Assembly (NCBI RefSeq): GCF_014201735.1
Contig: NZ_JACHFE010000006.1
Coordinates: forward strand, 124,001 to 188,000
DNA from: Marinobacter oulmenensis
Lineage (GTDB): Bacteria; Pseudomonadota; Gammaproteobacteria; Pseudomonadales; Oleiphilaceae
Direction: 5' to 3'
Length of the DNA: 64,000 nucleotides
The stretch's first letter is position 1. Each line of letters opens with the position of its first letter. A program made the translations under genes and the position numbers. Below are positions 51,635-61,432 of this stretch, in pieces. The notes under the pieces are model-generated. The model worked only from the letters and a program-made list of their open reading frames with translations. It ran no database searches and was not told the DNA's origin.

Positions 51635-53038
51635 ATGACTTCCGAACAGATCATCGCTTCCCTTGAAGAGCTGGTTGCCGCCGGTGATACCCCGGGCAAA
51701 GTGCTGACCGATCCTGCCGATCTTGAAACCTACGGCAAGGACTGGACCAAGATCCATGCACCCCGTCCGCTGGCCGTCGTTCTGCCGAAAACCACCGAGC
51801 AGGTGCAGGCCCTGGTGCGGTTCGCCAATGACCATCAGGTGGCCCTGGTGCCTTCCGGTGGCCGTACCGGCCTGAGTGCCGGCGCTGTGGCAGCCAACGG
51901 TGAGGTTGTGGTGGCGTTTGATAACATGAACCGGATTGTCGACTTCAATGCCAGTGATCGTACCGTGCGCTGCCAGGCGGGTGTGATCACCGAACAGTTG
52001 CAGAATTTTGCCGAGGAAAACGACCTGTACTACCCGGTTGACTTTGCCTCCGCCGGTTCCAGCCAGCTCGGTGGCAACCTGTCCACCAATGCCGGTGGCA
52101 TCAAGGTGATCCGGTACGGCATGAGCCGGGACTGGGTGGCCGGTCTGAAAGTGGTCACCGGTAAAGGCGACGTGCTGGATCTGAACAAGGATCTGGCCAA
52201 GAACAACACGGGCTACGATCTTCGTCACCTGTTTATCGGCGCCGAGGGCACCCTGGGCTTCATCACTGAAGCCACCATGAAACTCACCCGCCAGCCGGAT
52301 GATCTGACAGTACTGGTGCTTGGCCTGAACGATCTCACCAATACCATGGATGTACTCAAGGCGTTCCAGAAGAAGCTGGACCTGACTGCCTATGAGTTTT
52401 TCTCCCACCAGGCCATGGGCCACGTGCTGGCGCATGGGCAGGTGCAGGCGCCATTTGATACCGAAGCGCCGTATTACGCGCTGCTGGAATTCGAAGCGGT
52501 TTCCGACCAGGTTATGGACGACGCTATGGAACTGTTCGAGCACTGCATGGAAGAGGGCTGGGTCCTGGATGGCGTGATCAGCCAGAGCGAAACCCAGGCC
52601 CGTAATCTGTGGCAGCTGCGCGAAGGCATCTCCGAGTCCATCGCCCCCCGCACGCCCTACAAGAACGACATCTCCGTTGTGGTTTCCCGTGTTCCCGGTT
52701 TCCTGCAGGAGATTGAGGACGTGGTCACCCGGCATTACCCGGATTTCGAGATCATCTGGTTCGGCCACATTGGCGATGGCAACCTGCACCTGAACATCCT
52801 CAAGCCGGAGGCGATGGAAAAAGAGGAGTTCTTCGGCAAGTGTGAGCAGGTGAACAAGTGGGTGTTCGAGATTGTCCAACGCTACGAGGGCAGTGTTTCT
52901 GCCGAGCATGGCGTGGGCATGACCAAGAAGCCGTATCTCCAGTACACCCGCAGTGAAGCGGAAATCGCCTACCTGCGTGGCATCAAACAGGTTTTCGATC
53001 CCAACGGCATCATGAACCCGGGCAAGCTGCTGGACTGA
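51635..53038 (+). CDS. D-2-hydroxyglutarate dehydrogenase, FAD-binding oxidase family
   Basis: A 467-residue flavoenzyme. The FAD-binding domain shows VLPKTTEQVQALVRFANDH, VPSGGRTGLSAGAV near residue 70 and STNAGGIKVIRYGMSRDW near 148; the C-terminal domain contains the zinc-site string IWFGHIGDGNLHLNI near 378. These are features of the D-2-hydroxyglutarate/D-lactate dehydrogenase group. In Pseudomonas stutzeri such an enzyme consumes the D-2-hydroxyglutarate that SerA makes and so drives serine synthesis. Here the two genes diverge from one 189-bp region, which supports that role. It overlaps the sirtuin by one base. Confidence 0.9.
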   Translation: MTSEQIIASLEELVAAGDTPGKVLTDPADLETYGKDWTKIHAPRPLAVVLPKTTEQVQALVRFANDHQVALVPSGGRTGLSAGAVAANGEVVVAFDNMNRIVDFNASDRTVRCQAGVITEQLQNFAEENDLYYPVDFASAGSSQLGGNLSTNAGGIKVIRYGMSRDWVAGLKVVTGKGDVLDLNKDLAKNNTGYDLRHLFIGAEGTLGFITEATMKLTRQPDDLTVLVLGLNDLTNTMDVLKAFQKKLDLTAYEFFSHQAMGHVLAHGQVQAPFDTEAPYYALLEFEAVSDQVMDDAMELFEHCMEEGWVLDGVISQSETQARNLWQLREGISESIAPRTPYKNDISVVVSRVPGFLQEIEDVVTRHYPDFEIIWFGHIGDGNLHLNILKPEAMEKEEFFGKCEQVNKWVFEIVQRYEGSVSAEHGVGMTKKPYLQYTRSEAEIAYLRGIKQVFDPNGIMNPGKLLD

Positions 53039-53715
53039 TGACAGATCATATCGTTGTACTCACCGGCGCTGGCATCAGCGCCGAGAGCGGGCTTTCCACC
53101 TTCCGTGACAATGGCGGGCTCTGGGAGCAGCACAGCGTCTACGACGTGGCGACCCCGGAAGCCTTCGAGCGTAATCCCGAGTTGGTCCTGCGTTTCTACA
53201 ACGATCGCCGGCGCCAGCTTCAGGCTGCCGAACCCAATCCTGCCCACCGCCTGCTGGCGGAACTGGAACAGCATTATCGGGTGACCATCGTCACCCAGAA
53301 CGTCGATGATCTTCACGAACGGGGCGGTTCCAGTCAGGTCCTGCACCTGCACGGACAGCTCACGCGGGCGCGCAGTTCGCTGCATCCGGAGCTGGTTTAC
53401 GATATCGGTTATCGGGACATCCAGCCCGGTGATACCTGTGACCGGGGTGCCCAGCTTCGTCCGCACATCGTCTGGTTTGGCGAGGAAGTGCCCATGCTGG
53501 CCGCGGCCGCCGATGTGGTCGCCACCGCTGATCGCCTGCTGATTGTGGGGAGCTCACTCCAGGTTTACCCGGCAGCCGGTCTGGTGCATGAGGTGAATCC
53601 GGGTGTGCCAATCACCGTCATCGACCCGGGTGAACCGGCGTCGGTATTCGGGGCCGAGGTGATCCGAAAGGGCGCTTCTGAGGGGCTTCGGGAGTGGGTT
53701 TCCTCTCTGTCCTGA
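53038..53715 (+). CDS. Sir2-family NAD-dependent deacylase, class III-like without zinc cysteines
   Basis: A 225-residue sirtuin. It has TGAGISAESGLSTFRD (residues 9-24), TQNVDDLHERGG, the catalytic H105 in LHLHG, and Y54/R57 in FYNDRR, the residues that select succinyl or other acidic acyl groups in CobB and SIRT5. The four zinc-binding cysteines are missing: only one cysteine (C134) is present and the zinc module is shortened to PELVYDIGYRDIQPGDTC. So this is a compact zinc-less sirtuin, as some bacterial CobB-like proteins are. It starts at the stop of the D2HGDH gene (TGATG) and is co-transcribed. Confidence 0.9.
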   Translation: MTDHIVVLTGAGISAESGLSTFRDNGGLWEQHSVYDVATPEAFERNPELVLRFYNDRRRQLQAAEPNPAHRLLAELEQHYRVTIVTQNVDDLHERGGSSQVLHLHGQLTRARSSLHPELVYDIGYRDIQPGDTCDRGAQLRPHIVWFGEEVPMLAAAADVVATADRLLIVGSSLQVYPAAGLVHEVNPGVPITVIDPGEPASVFGAEVIRKGASEGLREWVSSLS

Positions 53716-53730
53716 ATCTTCCCGTCTCAT

Positions 53731-53933
53731 GTTTTGGGGGTGAGCCCTTTATGGGTTGGACTTCCCAAAACCGCTACGAGCACCCGCAAGCGGGTCCGGC
53801 CAGCAATCATAGATTGCTGTCGTTCGGCTGCGCATGAAGCTTTGCTTCATAAACGCTTGCCTCACCCCTGTGCGCTTCTCTCAGGCCATCCCTGGCCTTC
53901 GAAATTTTTGGAAAGCTGGGCCCACGAAGGGCC
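53731..53933. repeat. Array of six short perfect hairpins, probable dispersed repeat or structured RNA
   Basis: Perfect inverted pairs follow in order: GTTTTGGG/CCCAAAAC (53731-53738, 53764-53771), ACCCGC-AA-GCGGGT (53782-53795), CAGCAATC-ATA-GATTGCTG (53801-53819), ATGAAGC-TTT-GCTTCAT (53834-53850), AGGCCA-TCCC-TGGCCT (53883-53898), GGCCC-ACGAA-GGGCC (53919-53933). Most have tiny loops of 2-5 nt. An open frame of 79 codons (53734-53973) runs through it but gives an implausible protein. The pattern is typical of extragenic dispersed elements. Confidence 0.6.
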
Positions 53934-54020
53934 TAGTTACAGCTCATGGAGAATGGGGTGGGGCAAAGCATAATTTCTTTCAGGCTATTGGCGGGCTATC
54001 CCGGGGCTCAGTCGCGCAGA

Positions 54021-54119
54021 CGGGAGGACTCTGTCCAAAAATGTGCGGAGCCAGGGATGGCGGAGCCCAAGCGCCACAGGGATGTGCCGAAGGAGCGTTT
54101 TTTGGACAGAGTCCTTCCG
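54021..54119. repeat. Long inverted repeat (17 bp perfect, 21 bp with one G-U)
   Basis: AGGACTCTGTCCAAAAA (54025-54041) is exactly reversed and complemented at 54099-54115, with a 57-nt GC-rich interior (54042-54098). The stem extends outward by CGG/CCG with one G-T pair. Each arm is itself a small dyad (GGAC-TCT-GTCC). In RNA it would be a strong stem; in DNA it resembles the ends of a miniature transposon-like or extragenic repeat. Confidence 0.6.
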
Positions 54120-54182
54120 GCTGTGCAAGCCTCAGAGTAATCGGTCCCGCTCCCGGTCCGTAACCCTCAGGGAGGCAACCGG

Positions 54183-54845
54183 TCAGAGAACCTGAGTCTC
54201 CACAAACAGCACGTCTTCGAGTTCCAGCGACAGGGTCTGGCCGGACACCAGCGGGCCAACGCCTTTTGGGGTGCCGGTCAGCACCACGTCGCCCGGTTGC
54301 AGGGTGAAATGCTCACTCATGTGGGCAATAAGCGGCAGGATGGGGTTGAGCATGTCACGGGTATCGCCGGTCTGCTGACGCTGGCCGTCGATGTCCAGGG
54401 TGAAGTGGATGTTGCCTTCGGGCAGCTTGTCGGCAGGCACGAATGGCGACAGCGGGCAGGCCCCGTCGAACCCCTTGGCCCGCTCCCAGGGCTGACCCTT
54501 TTCTTTCAGGCGGGACTGAACGTCACGAAGCGTCAGGTCCAGCGCCAGTCCATAGCCGAGAATCGCCTGCTTTACCTCGGCTTCCGACGCGGAGGTCAGG
54601 GGCTGGCCGATCAGGACCGCCAGTTCCGTTTCAAAATGAACGGCGCCCCGGTCTTTCGGGAGTGAAATCGGGCGGGTCAGGTGAACCGCGGCGGTGGCCG
54701 GTTTGATGAAAAGCAGCGGCTCATCGGGAATCGGATTGTTCAGCTCCTGTGCGTGTTCGGCGTAGTTGCGGCCTACGCACAGGATTTTGCCCAAAGGCAG
54801 GTGAAGCGGGGTACCGTCTTTCCAGTGATGTTGATAGTCCGGCAT
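54183..54845 (-). CDS. Fumarylacetoacetate hydrolase-family protein (YcgM-like)
   Basis: A 220-residue single-domain FAH protein. ILCVGRNYAEHAQELNN near residue 20, ALFIKP-like PLLFIKPATAAV near 43, the acidic metal ligands in AVHFETELAVLIG (two glutamates) and LDLTLRDVQSRLKEKGQPW near 98-116, and GDVVLTGTPKGVGPL near 185 are diagnostic. Members hydrolyse or decarboxylate 2-oxo acids such as acylpyruvates and oxaloacetate with Mg2+. It lies 24 nt after apt on the same strand, ending the purine-salvage unit, with which it has no clear chemical link. Confidence 0.92.
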   Translation of the reverse strand: MPDYQHHWKDGTPLHLPLGKILCVGRNYAEHAQELNNPIPDEPLLFIKPATAAVHLTRPISLPKDRGAVHFETELAVLIGQPLTSASEAEVKQAILGYGLALDLTLRDVQSRLKEKGQPWERAKGFDGACPLSPFVPADKLPEGNIHFTLDIDGQRQQTGDTRDMLNPILPLIAHMSEHFTLQPGDVVLTGTPKGVGPLVSGQTLSLELEDVLFVETQVL

Positions 54846-54869
54846 GGTACCTCCGCTGTGGCTTGTGGA

Positions 54870-55412
54870 TTATTCGCCGTCGAATGAACAGACAGTATAG
54901 ACCTCAAGGCCATCGTCACGCAGCCGTTTTGAGCCGCCCAGGTCCGGCAGGTCAATCATGGCGGCGACCTCGACGATTTCAGCCCCGATCCGGCGGATCA
55001 GCCGGGTAGCGGCCAGCATGGTGCCGCCGGTGGCGATCAGGTCATCGACAAGCACCACCTTGTCACCCGGTTTGAAGGCATCCTTGTGCAGTTCCACCGA
55101 GGCGGTGCCGTATTCCAGATCGTAATCCTCGACCAGAGTGTCGAACGGCAGTTTGCCTTTCTTGCGCACCAGCACCAGAGACGCATTCAGTTCGTAGGCC
55201 AGTGCAGAGCCGATAATGAAGCCCCGGGCGTCCACGGCGGCAACCGCATCGATATTTTCACCATGGTAGCGGTGGACAAAAGCGTCGATCAGTTTGCGAA
55301 AGGCCGTCCTGTCCTGAAGGACAGTGGTGATATCACGAAAGGACACGCCCGGCTTGGGCCAGTCCGGCACCGTGCGGATGGCTTTTTTGATGCTTTCGGA
55401 GAAATAGTCCAT
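54870..55412 (-). CDS. apt: Adenine phosphoribosyltransferase
   Basis: A 180-residue salvage enzyme that makes AMP from adenine and [24 protein letters not shown] opens the fold, [20 protein letters not shown] and [14 protein letters not shown] follow, and [20 protein letters not shown] (about 120-139) is the PRPP-binding loop. The length is right. It sits between an NCS2 purine permease and an FAH enzyme in one unit. Confidence 0.96.
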   Translation of the reverse strand: MDYFSESIKKAIRTVPDWPKPGVSFRDITTVLQDRTAFRKLIDAFVHRYHGENIDAVAAVDARGFIIGSALAYELNASLVLVRKKGKLPFDTLVEDYDLEYGTASVELHKDAFKPGDKVVLVDDLIATGGTMLAATRLIRRIGAEIVEVAAMIDLPDLGGSKRLRDDGLEVYTVCSFDGE

Positions 55413-55442
55413 GACAGATCCGGTCCGTACTCAGGACGCCGC

Positions 55443-56741
55443 TCAGGCGGCGTCCAGGAACATGAATTTGAGAACGAAGACCACCGCGATGATCACCACG
55501 CTTGGGTTCAGATCAGACCAGCGCCCGGACAGAGCCTTGACCACAGCATAGGTGATGAAACCCAGGGCAATGCCGTTGGCGATGGAGAAGGTCAGTGGCA
55601 TGGTCAGTGCGGTTACAATTGCCGGCGCGGCGTCGGTAATGTCGTCCCAGTCTATCAGTTTCAGGCCGCTGGCCATGAGTACCGCGACGTACAGCAGGGC
55701 CGGGGCCGTGGCGTAGGCGGGGATGATGCTGGCGATCGGCGAAAACAGCAGGCAGGCCAGGAAAAGGATGGCCACCACGACGGCCGTCAGACCGGTGCGG
55801 CCACCAGCAGAGATGCCCGCTGTAGACTCGATGTAGCTGGTGGTGGTCGAGGTGCCCAGGGCGGCGCCGGACATGGTGGCGACCGAATCGGACATCAGGG
55901 CTCGGCCCAGTCGTGGCAGCTTGCCGTTTTCGTCGAGCAGGCCGCCACGGTGTGCGGCGCCGATCAGCGTACCGGAGGTGTCGAACAGATCCACGAACAG
56001 GAAGGCGAAGATGACGCTGATCATGCCGATGTTCAGGGCGCCGGAAAGGTCCAGTTCCAGGAAGGTGGGGGCGAGACTCGGCGGCGTAGACACCAGACCG
56101 TCGTATTCCACCATGCCCAGCAGCATGGAAACGACGGTGATGGCCAGAATGCCGATCATGACCGCACCGGTGATGCGACGGAACGACAGGGCGCAGATAA
56201 GCACGAAGCCGCCAAAGAACAGCAGACCCTCGGCAGCCTTGATGTCACCCAGGCCCACCAGGGTGGCGGGGTGATCCACCACGATGCCGGCGTTTTTCAG
56301 GGCGATCAGCGCCAGGAAGAAACCGATACCGGCGGAAATGCCGAAGCGCAGCGACATGGGAATGCTGTTGATGATCCATTCCCGCACTTTCACGATGCTG
56401 AGAATAAAGAAGATGAAGCCGGACAGGAACACGGCACCCAGCGCCACCTGCCAGCTGTACCCCATGCTGCCAACCACCGTGAAGGAGAAGAACGCATTCA
56501 GGCCCATGCCCGGTGCCAGTGCGATGGGGTAGTTGGCCCAGAGGCCCATGATCAGCGTGCCGATGGCGGCTGCCAGGCAGGTGGCCACGAAAACAGCGCC
56601 GAAATCCATGCCGGTGGACGACAGGATGCTCGGGTTGACCACGATGATATAGGCCATGGTCAGGAAGGTCGTAATGCCTGCAACCACTTCTCTACGAATC
56701 GTGGTTCCATGGGCCTTGAGCTGGAACAGTCGTTCAAACAT
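55443..56741 (-). CDS. NCS2-family (AzgA/PbuG-like) purine permease
   Basis: A 432-residue inner-membrane protein with about twelve helices. EVVAGITTFLTMAYIIVVNP near residue 19 and NYPIALAPGMGLNAFFSFTV near residue 70 are the opening signature of the AzgA-type adenine/guanine/hypoxanthine permeases. LFVDLFDTSGTLIGAAHRGG and GTSTTTSYIESTAGISAGGR are further conserved strings. I chose the ATG at 56741; extra upstream codons are not conserved. The apt gene follows after 30 nt, which supports adenine uptake. Confidence 0.93.
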   Translation of the reverse strand: MFERLFQLKAHGTTIRREVVAGITTFLTMAYIIVVNPSILSSTGMDFGAVFVATCLAAAIGTLIMGLWANYPIALAPGMGLNAFFSFTVVGSMGYSWQVALGAVFLSGFIFFILSIVKVREWIINSIPMSLRFGISAGIGFFLALIALKNAGIVVDHPATLVGLGDIKAAEGLLFFGGFVLICALSFRRITGAVMIGILAITVVSMLLGMVEYDGLVSTPPSLAPTFLELDLSGALNIGMISVIFAFLFVDLFDTSGTLIGAAHRGGLLDENGKLPRLGRALMSDSVATMSGAALGTSTTTSYIESTAGISAGGRTGLTAVVVAILFLACLLFSPIASIIPAYATAPALLYVAVLMASGLKLIDWDDITDAAPAIVTALTMPLTFSIANGIALGFITYAVVKALSGRWSDLNPSVVIIAVVFVLKFMFLDAA

Positions 56742-56888
56742 GACGGAATCTGCCTCGCAGGGTGCTGGAAATTGGAATTTGGATCGGCTCCGGTCGGGAA
56801 ACCGGGGACGGTGAAAAAACGGCAATGTTACCGTTTGAGGGGCGCCACGCCAAGGGATGATTGGCCTTTGAAGCCCTGCAATTTCTGG

Positions 56889-57506
56889 CTAGGAGTGGCT
56901 CTGGTCCCGCTGCAGGCGGATGTCGAAACGCACGGCGGCCAGTCGGAAAATGACAATGAACAGCAGACCAATGGAGAGGGCCAGGGTTTCGCTTTCCAGC
57001 AGCCACTGGCAGACAAAATACAGCCAGCAACCGGCAAAGGAGATGGAGGCGTAGATCTGGTCCTTGCGGAAGATGAAAGGGACTTCGTTGCACAGGGTGT
57101 CCCGCAGGGCGCCACCGAAGGTACCGGTCATCACCCCGAGCAGGGAGGCGATGAACCAGGAATGCCCCAGGTCCAGGGCCAGTTGCGCCCCGAGTATGGT
57201 GAAAATCCCCAGGCCAATGGCGTCGGGAAACACGATGCGCGACTCCCGAAGGCTATGGGCCCGGCTCCAGTAGCTGAACACCACGGCCATCGCCAGGATC
57301 AGAATGGGCTGCTCCTGATGTTTGATCCAGTACAGCGGGTGATTGTTCATCATCAGGTCCCGCAGGGTGCCGCCGCCGAGTGCGGTGACAAACCCGATGG
57401 TGAATACGCCCACGGGGTCCATATTCTTGGAGCGGGCGACGATCATTCCGGATATGGCAAAGGCGACAACGCCGATCATTTCGAGAAAATAGATGATGTC
57501 GAACAT
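56889..57506 (-). CDS. TRIC/YicG-family (UPF0126) membrane channel protein
   Basis: A 205-residue protein with seven helices in two similar halves. Each half carries the paired glycine motif: FVTALGGGTLRDLMMNN near 40-56 and LGVMTGTFGGALRDTLCNE near 120-138, the signature of the prokaryotic TRIC/UPF0126 channels. Such channels conduct K+ or other monovalent cations; E. coli YicG has also been linked to glycine. It diverges from parE over 155 bp. Confidence 0.92.
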   Translation of the reverse strand: MFDIIYFLEMIGVVAFAISGMIVARSKNMDPVGVFTIGFVTALGGGTLRDLMMNNHPLYWIKHQEQPILILAMAVVFSYWSRAHSLRESRIVFPDAIGLGIFTILGAQLALDLGHSWFIASLLGVMTGTFGGALRDTLCNEVPFIFRKDQIYASISFAGCWLYFVCQWLLESETLALSIGLLFIVIFRLAAVRFDIRLQRDQSHS

Positions 57507-57616
57507 GGCAGGCCCCGGGTTTGGCTGTCAGGCTGTCGCAGTGGAAAAGTGGCGGAAGGATAACGGAAAAGCGCTTTGGCTTCATCAACCGTTGATCTTT
57601 CACCCTGAATCCCTAA

Positions 57617-59557
<1,941 letters not shown>

Positions 59558-59653
59558 TGTTCATTTCTGGAATATAAAAATCATTAGTTATTCTTTTTAA
59601 ATCTTTTATTTGCCCGTTATCCTGCCGGTTTCAGGATTGGATAAGACCGGATT

Positions 59654-61429
59654 ATGGACTGGCAAGGTTGGTTTTCTCTGGGCATCGCCGCCGTCGCTCT
59701 CGGACTGATGAGTTCCGGCCGGTTTGCGCCCCATCTGGTCATGATGTCGGTGCTGGTGGTGCTCAGCGCCACCGGCATACTGGCGCCGGAACAGGCGCTT
59801 GCCGGCTTCAGTAATCCCGGTCTGATCACCGTCGTGGGCATGTTTGTCGTGGCCTCCGGCGTCCATCATTCCGGCGGCGTGGACCTGCTGGTGCATTACA
59901 TCCTGGGGCGGCCCGGCTCGGTCCGGCGGGCCCAGGCCCGGATTGCCCTGCCGGTGACCCTGCTCAGTGGCTTTCTGAATAACACGCCCGTCGTTGCCAC
60001 CATGATTCCGGCCGTCCATGCCTGGTCCCGCAAGATCGGCATTTCCCCCTCACGTCTGATGATTCCCCTGAGCTACGCCGCCATTCTGGGCGGAACCCTG
60101 ACCCTGATCGGCACCAGCACCAATCTGGTGGTTAATGGTCAGTACCAGCAGTTGACCGGCGGCGAGGGCTTTTCCGTGTTTGCCATTACTGCGGTGGGCC
60201 TGCCGGTGGCCGTTATCGGTGTTACGGCCATGCTGATTTTCCTGCCACGGTTTCTGCCGGACCGGAAAGATCAGCACAAGTTCGGTTCCGTCCGGGAATT
60301 CACCCTTGAGGTGGCGGTGGCGTTTGAAGGGCCTCTGGTGGGTAAAAGCGTCGGAGAGGCGGGCCTGCGGGAGCTTGATCGTCTGTATCTGGTGGAAATC
60401 GAGCGGGATGGCAGCGTGGTCACGGCGGTGCCCTCGGAAGAACGCCTGCGGGGCGGTGACCGGCTGGTGTTTGCCGGCGACACCCAGGCCATCTCGGACC
60501 TGCTGCGCATCAACGGTATCGTTCCCTCGGTGCACGATGACGAACCGGCCCTGAGCAAGGACCGGGCGGAACGACGCCTGGTCGAAGCGGCCCTGTCGCC
60601 CCAGTCCGACGTGCTGGGACTGACCATCCGGGACGCCCGCTTCCGGGACCGGTATGGCGCCGTGGTTCTGGCCGTGGCCCGCGGTGGGGAGCGGGTGCCG
60701 GGGAATCTGGGCAATATCCGCCTCAAGCCCGGGGATGTCCTGCTGCTGGAAGCCCGTCCGGCGTTTGTCAGTCGCCAGCGTTACAACAAGGATTTTCTGC
60801 TGATCAATGATCTGGAAACCGAAGCGCCCCGGCACGAGCGGGCCTGGCTTTCCTGGGGCATCCTGTTGTCGGTTGTGGGCATGGCGGCGCTGGGCCTGTT
60901 GTCCATGCTCAATGCTGCGCTGGTGGGAGCGGCCCTGATGATTCTCAGTGGCTGCTGTTCGGTCGGGCAGGCGCAGAAGTCCGTGGATGTGCCTGTGGTG
61001 CTGACCATTGCCGCTTCGTTTGCCCTGGGAGGGGCTCTGGAGCAGACCGGCGCTGCCGGATTTCTGGCTGGCACGGTACTGGAGCTGAGTCACGGCCATG
61101 TGCTTCTGGCGCTTTTGCTGGTGTATGTACTGGTGTCGGTACTGACCGAAGTGATCACCAATAACGCCGCAGCGGTTCTGCTGGTACCCGTGGTGCTGTC
61201 TCTGACCACCAGTCTGGGCGCGCCGGCGGAGCCTTTTATGATCGCCATCATGATGGCGGCTTCCGCCAGTTTTGCCACCCCTTTGGGTTATCAGACCAAC
61301 ATGATGGTGTTCGGGCCCGGTGGCTATCGTTTTGGGGATTTTGTCAGGGTGGGGCTGCCGATGAATCTGTTTGTGGGGCTGGTGACAGTAGTGGTGATCG
61401 CCCTGGTGTACGACTTGCCGCTGAGGTGA
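59654..61429 (+). CDS. SLC13-family permease with two central RCK_C domains
   Basis: A 591-residue inner-membrane transporter. About five helices (residues 5-195), then two TrkA-C/RCK_C domains (about 215-300 and 310-390, including EGPLVGKSVGEAGLRELDRL and SDVLGLTIRDARFRDRYG), then the second half of the transporter with SFALGGALEQTGAAGFLAGT and ITNNAAAVLLVPVVLS. The IGTSTNLVVNG and NNTPVVATM hairpin motifs are those of Na+-coupled dicarboxylate/sulfate carriers. The two RCK domains suggest control by a nucleotide or ion. The substrate is not clear. Confidence 0.9.
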   Translation: MDWQGWFSLGIAAVALGLMSSGRFAPHLVMMSVLVVLSATGILAPEQALAGFSNPGLITVVGMFVVASGVHHSGGVDLLVHYILGRPGSVRRAQARIALPVTLLSGFLNNTPVVATMIPAVHAWSRKIGISPSRLMIPLSYAAILGGTLTLIGTSTNLVVNGQYQQLTGGEGFSVFAITAVGLPVAVIGVTAMLIFLPRFLPDRKDQHKFGSVREFTLEVAVAFEGPLVGKSVGEAGLRELDRLYLVEIERDGSVVTAVPSEERLRGGDRLVFAGDTQAISDLLRINGIVPSVHDDEPALSKDRAERRLVEAALSPQSDVLGLTIRDARFRDRYGAVVLAVARGGERVPGNLGNIRLKPGDVLLLEARPAFVSRQRYNKDFLLINDLETEAPRHERAWLSWGILLSVVGMAALGLLSMLNAALVGAALMILSGCCSVGQAQKSVDVPVVLTIAASFALGGALEQTGAAGFLAGTVLELSHGHVLLALLLVYVLVSVLTEVITNNAAAVLLVPVVLSLTTSLGAPAEPFMIAIMMAASASFATPLGYQTNMMVFGPGGYRFGDFVRVGLPMNLFVGLVTVVVIALVYDLPLR

Positions 61430-61432
61430 CGG

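Larger units (their letters stand above)
53716..54182. other. 467-bp gene-free region holding the repeat elements
   Basis: Between the sirtuin stop and the FAH gene stop no convincing coding sequence is seen on either strand. The two repeat structures above fill most of it. A further palindrome-rich tail (54121-54182) leads into the FAH gene end. Confidence 0.6.

Noticed and set aside
53734..53973. 79-codon frame in the repeat region
   Set aside because: Passes through six perfect hairpins, so the DNA is shaped by pairing rather than coding.
55086..57563. Plus-strand open frame of about 825 codons
   Set aside because: Runs antisense across apt, the NCS2 permease and the TRIC gene and is rich in Gly, Gln, His and Asp, a GC-rich artefact.
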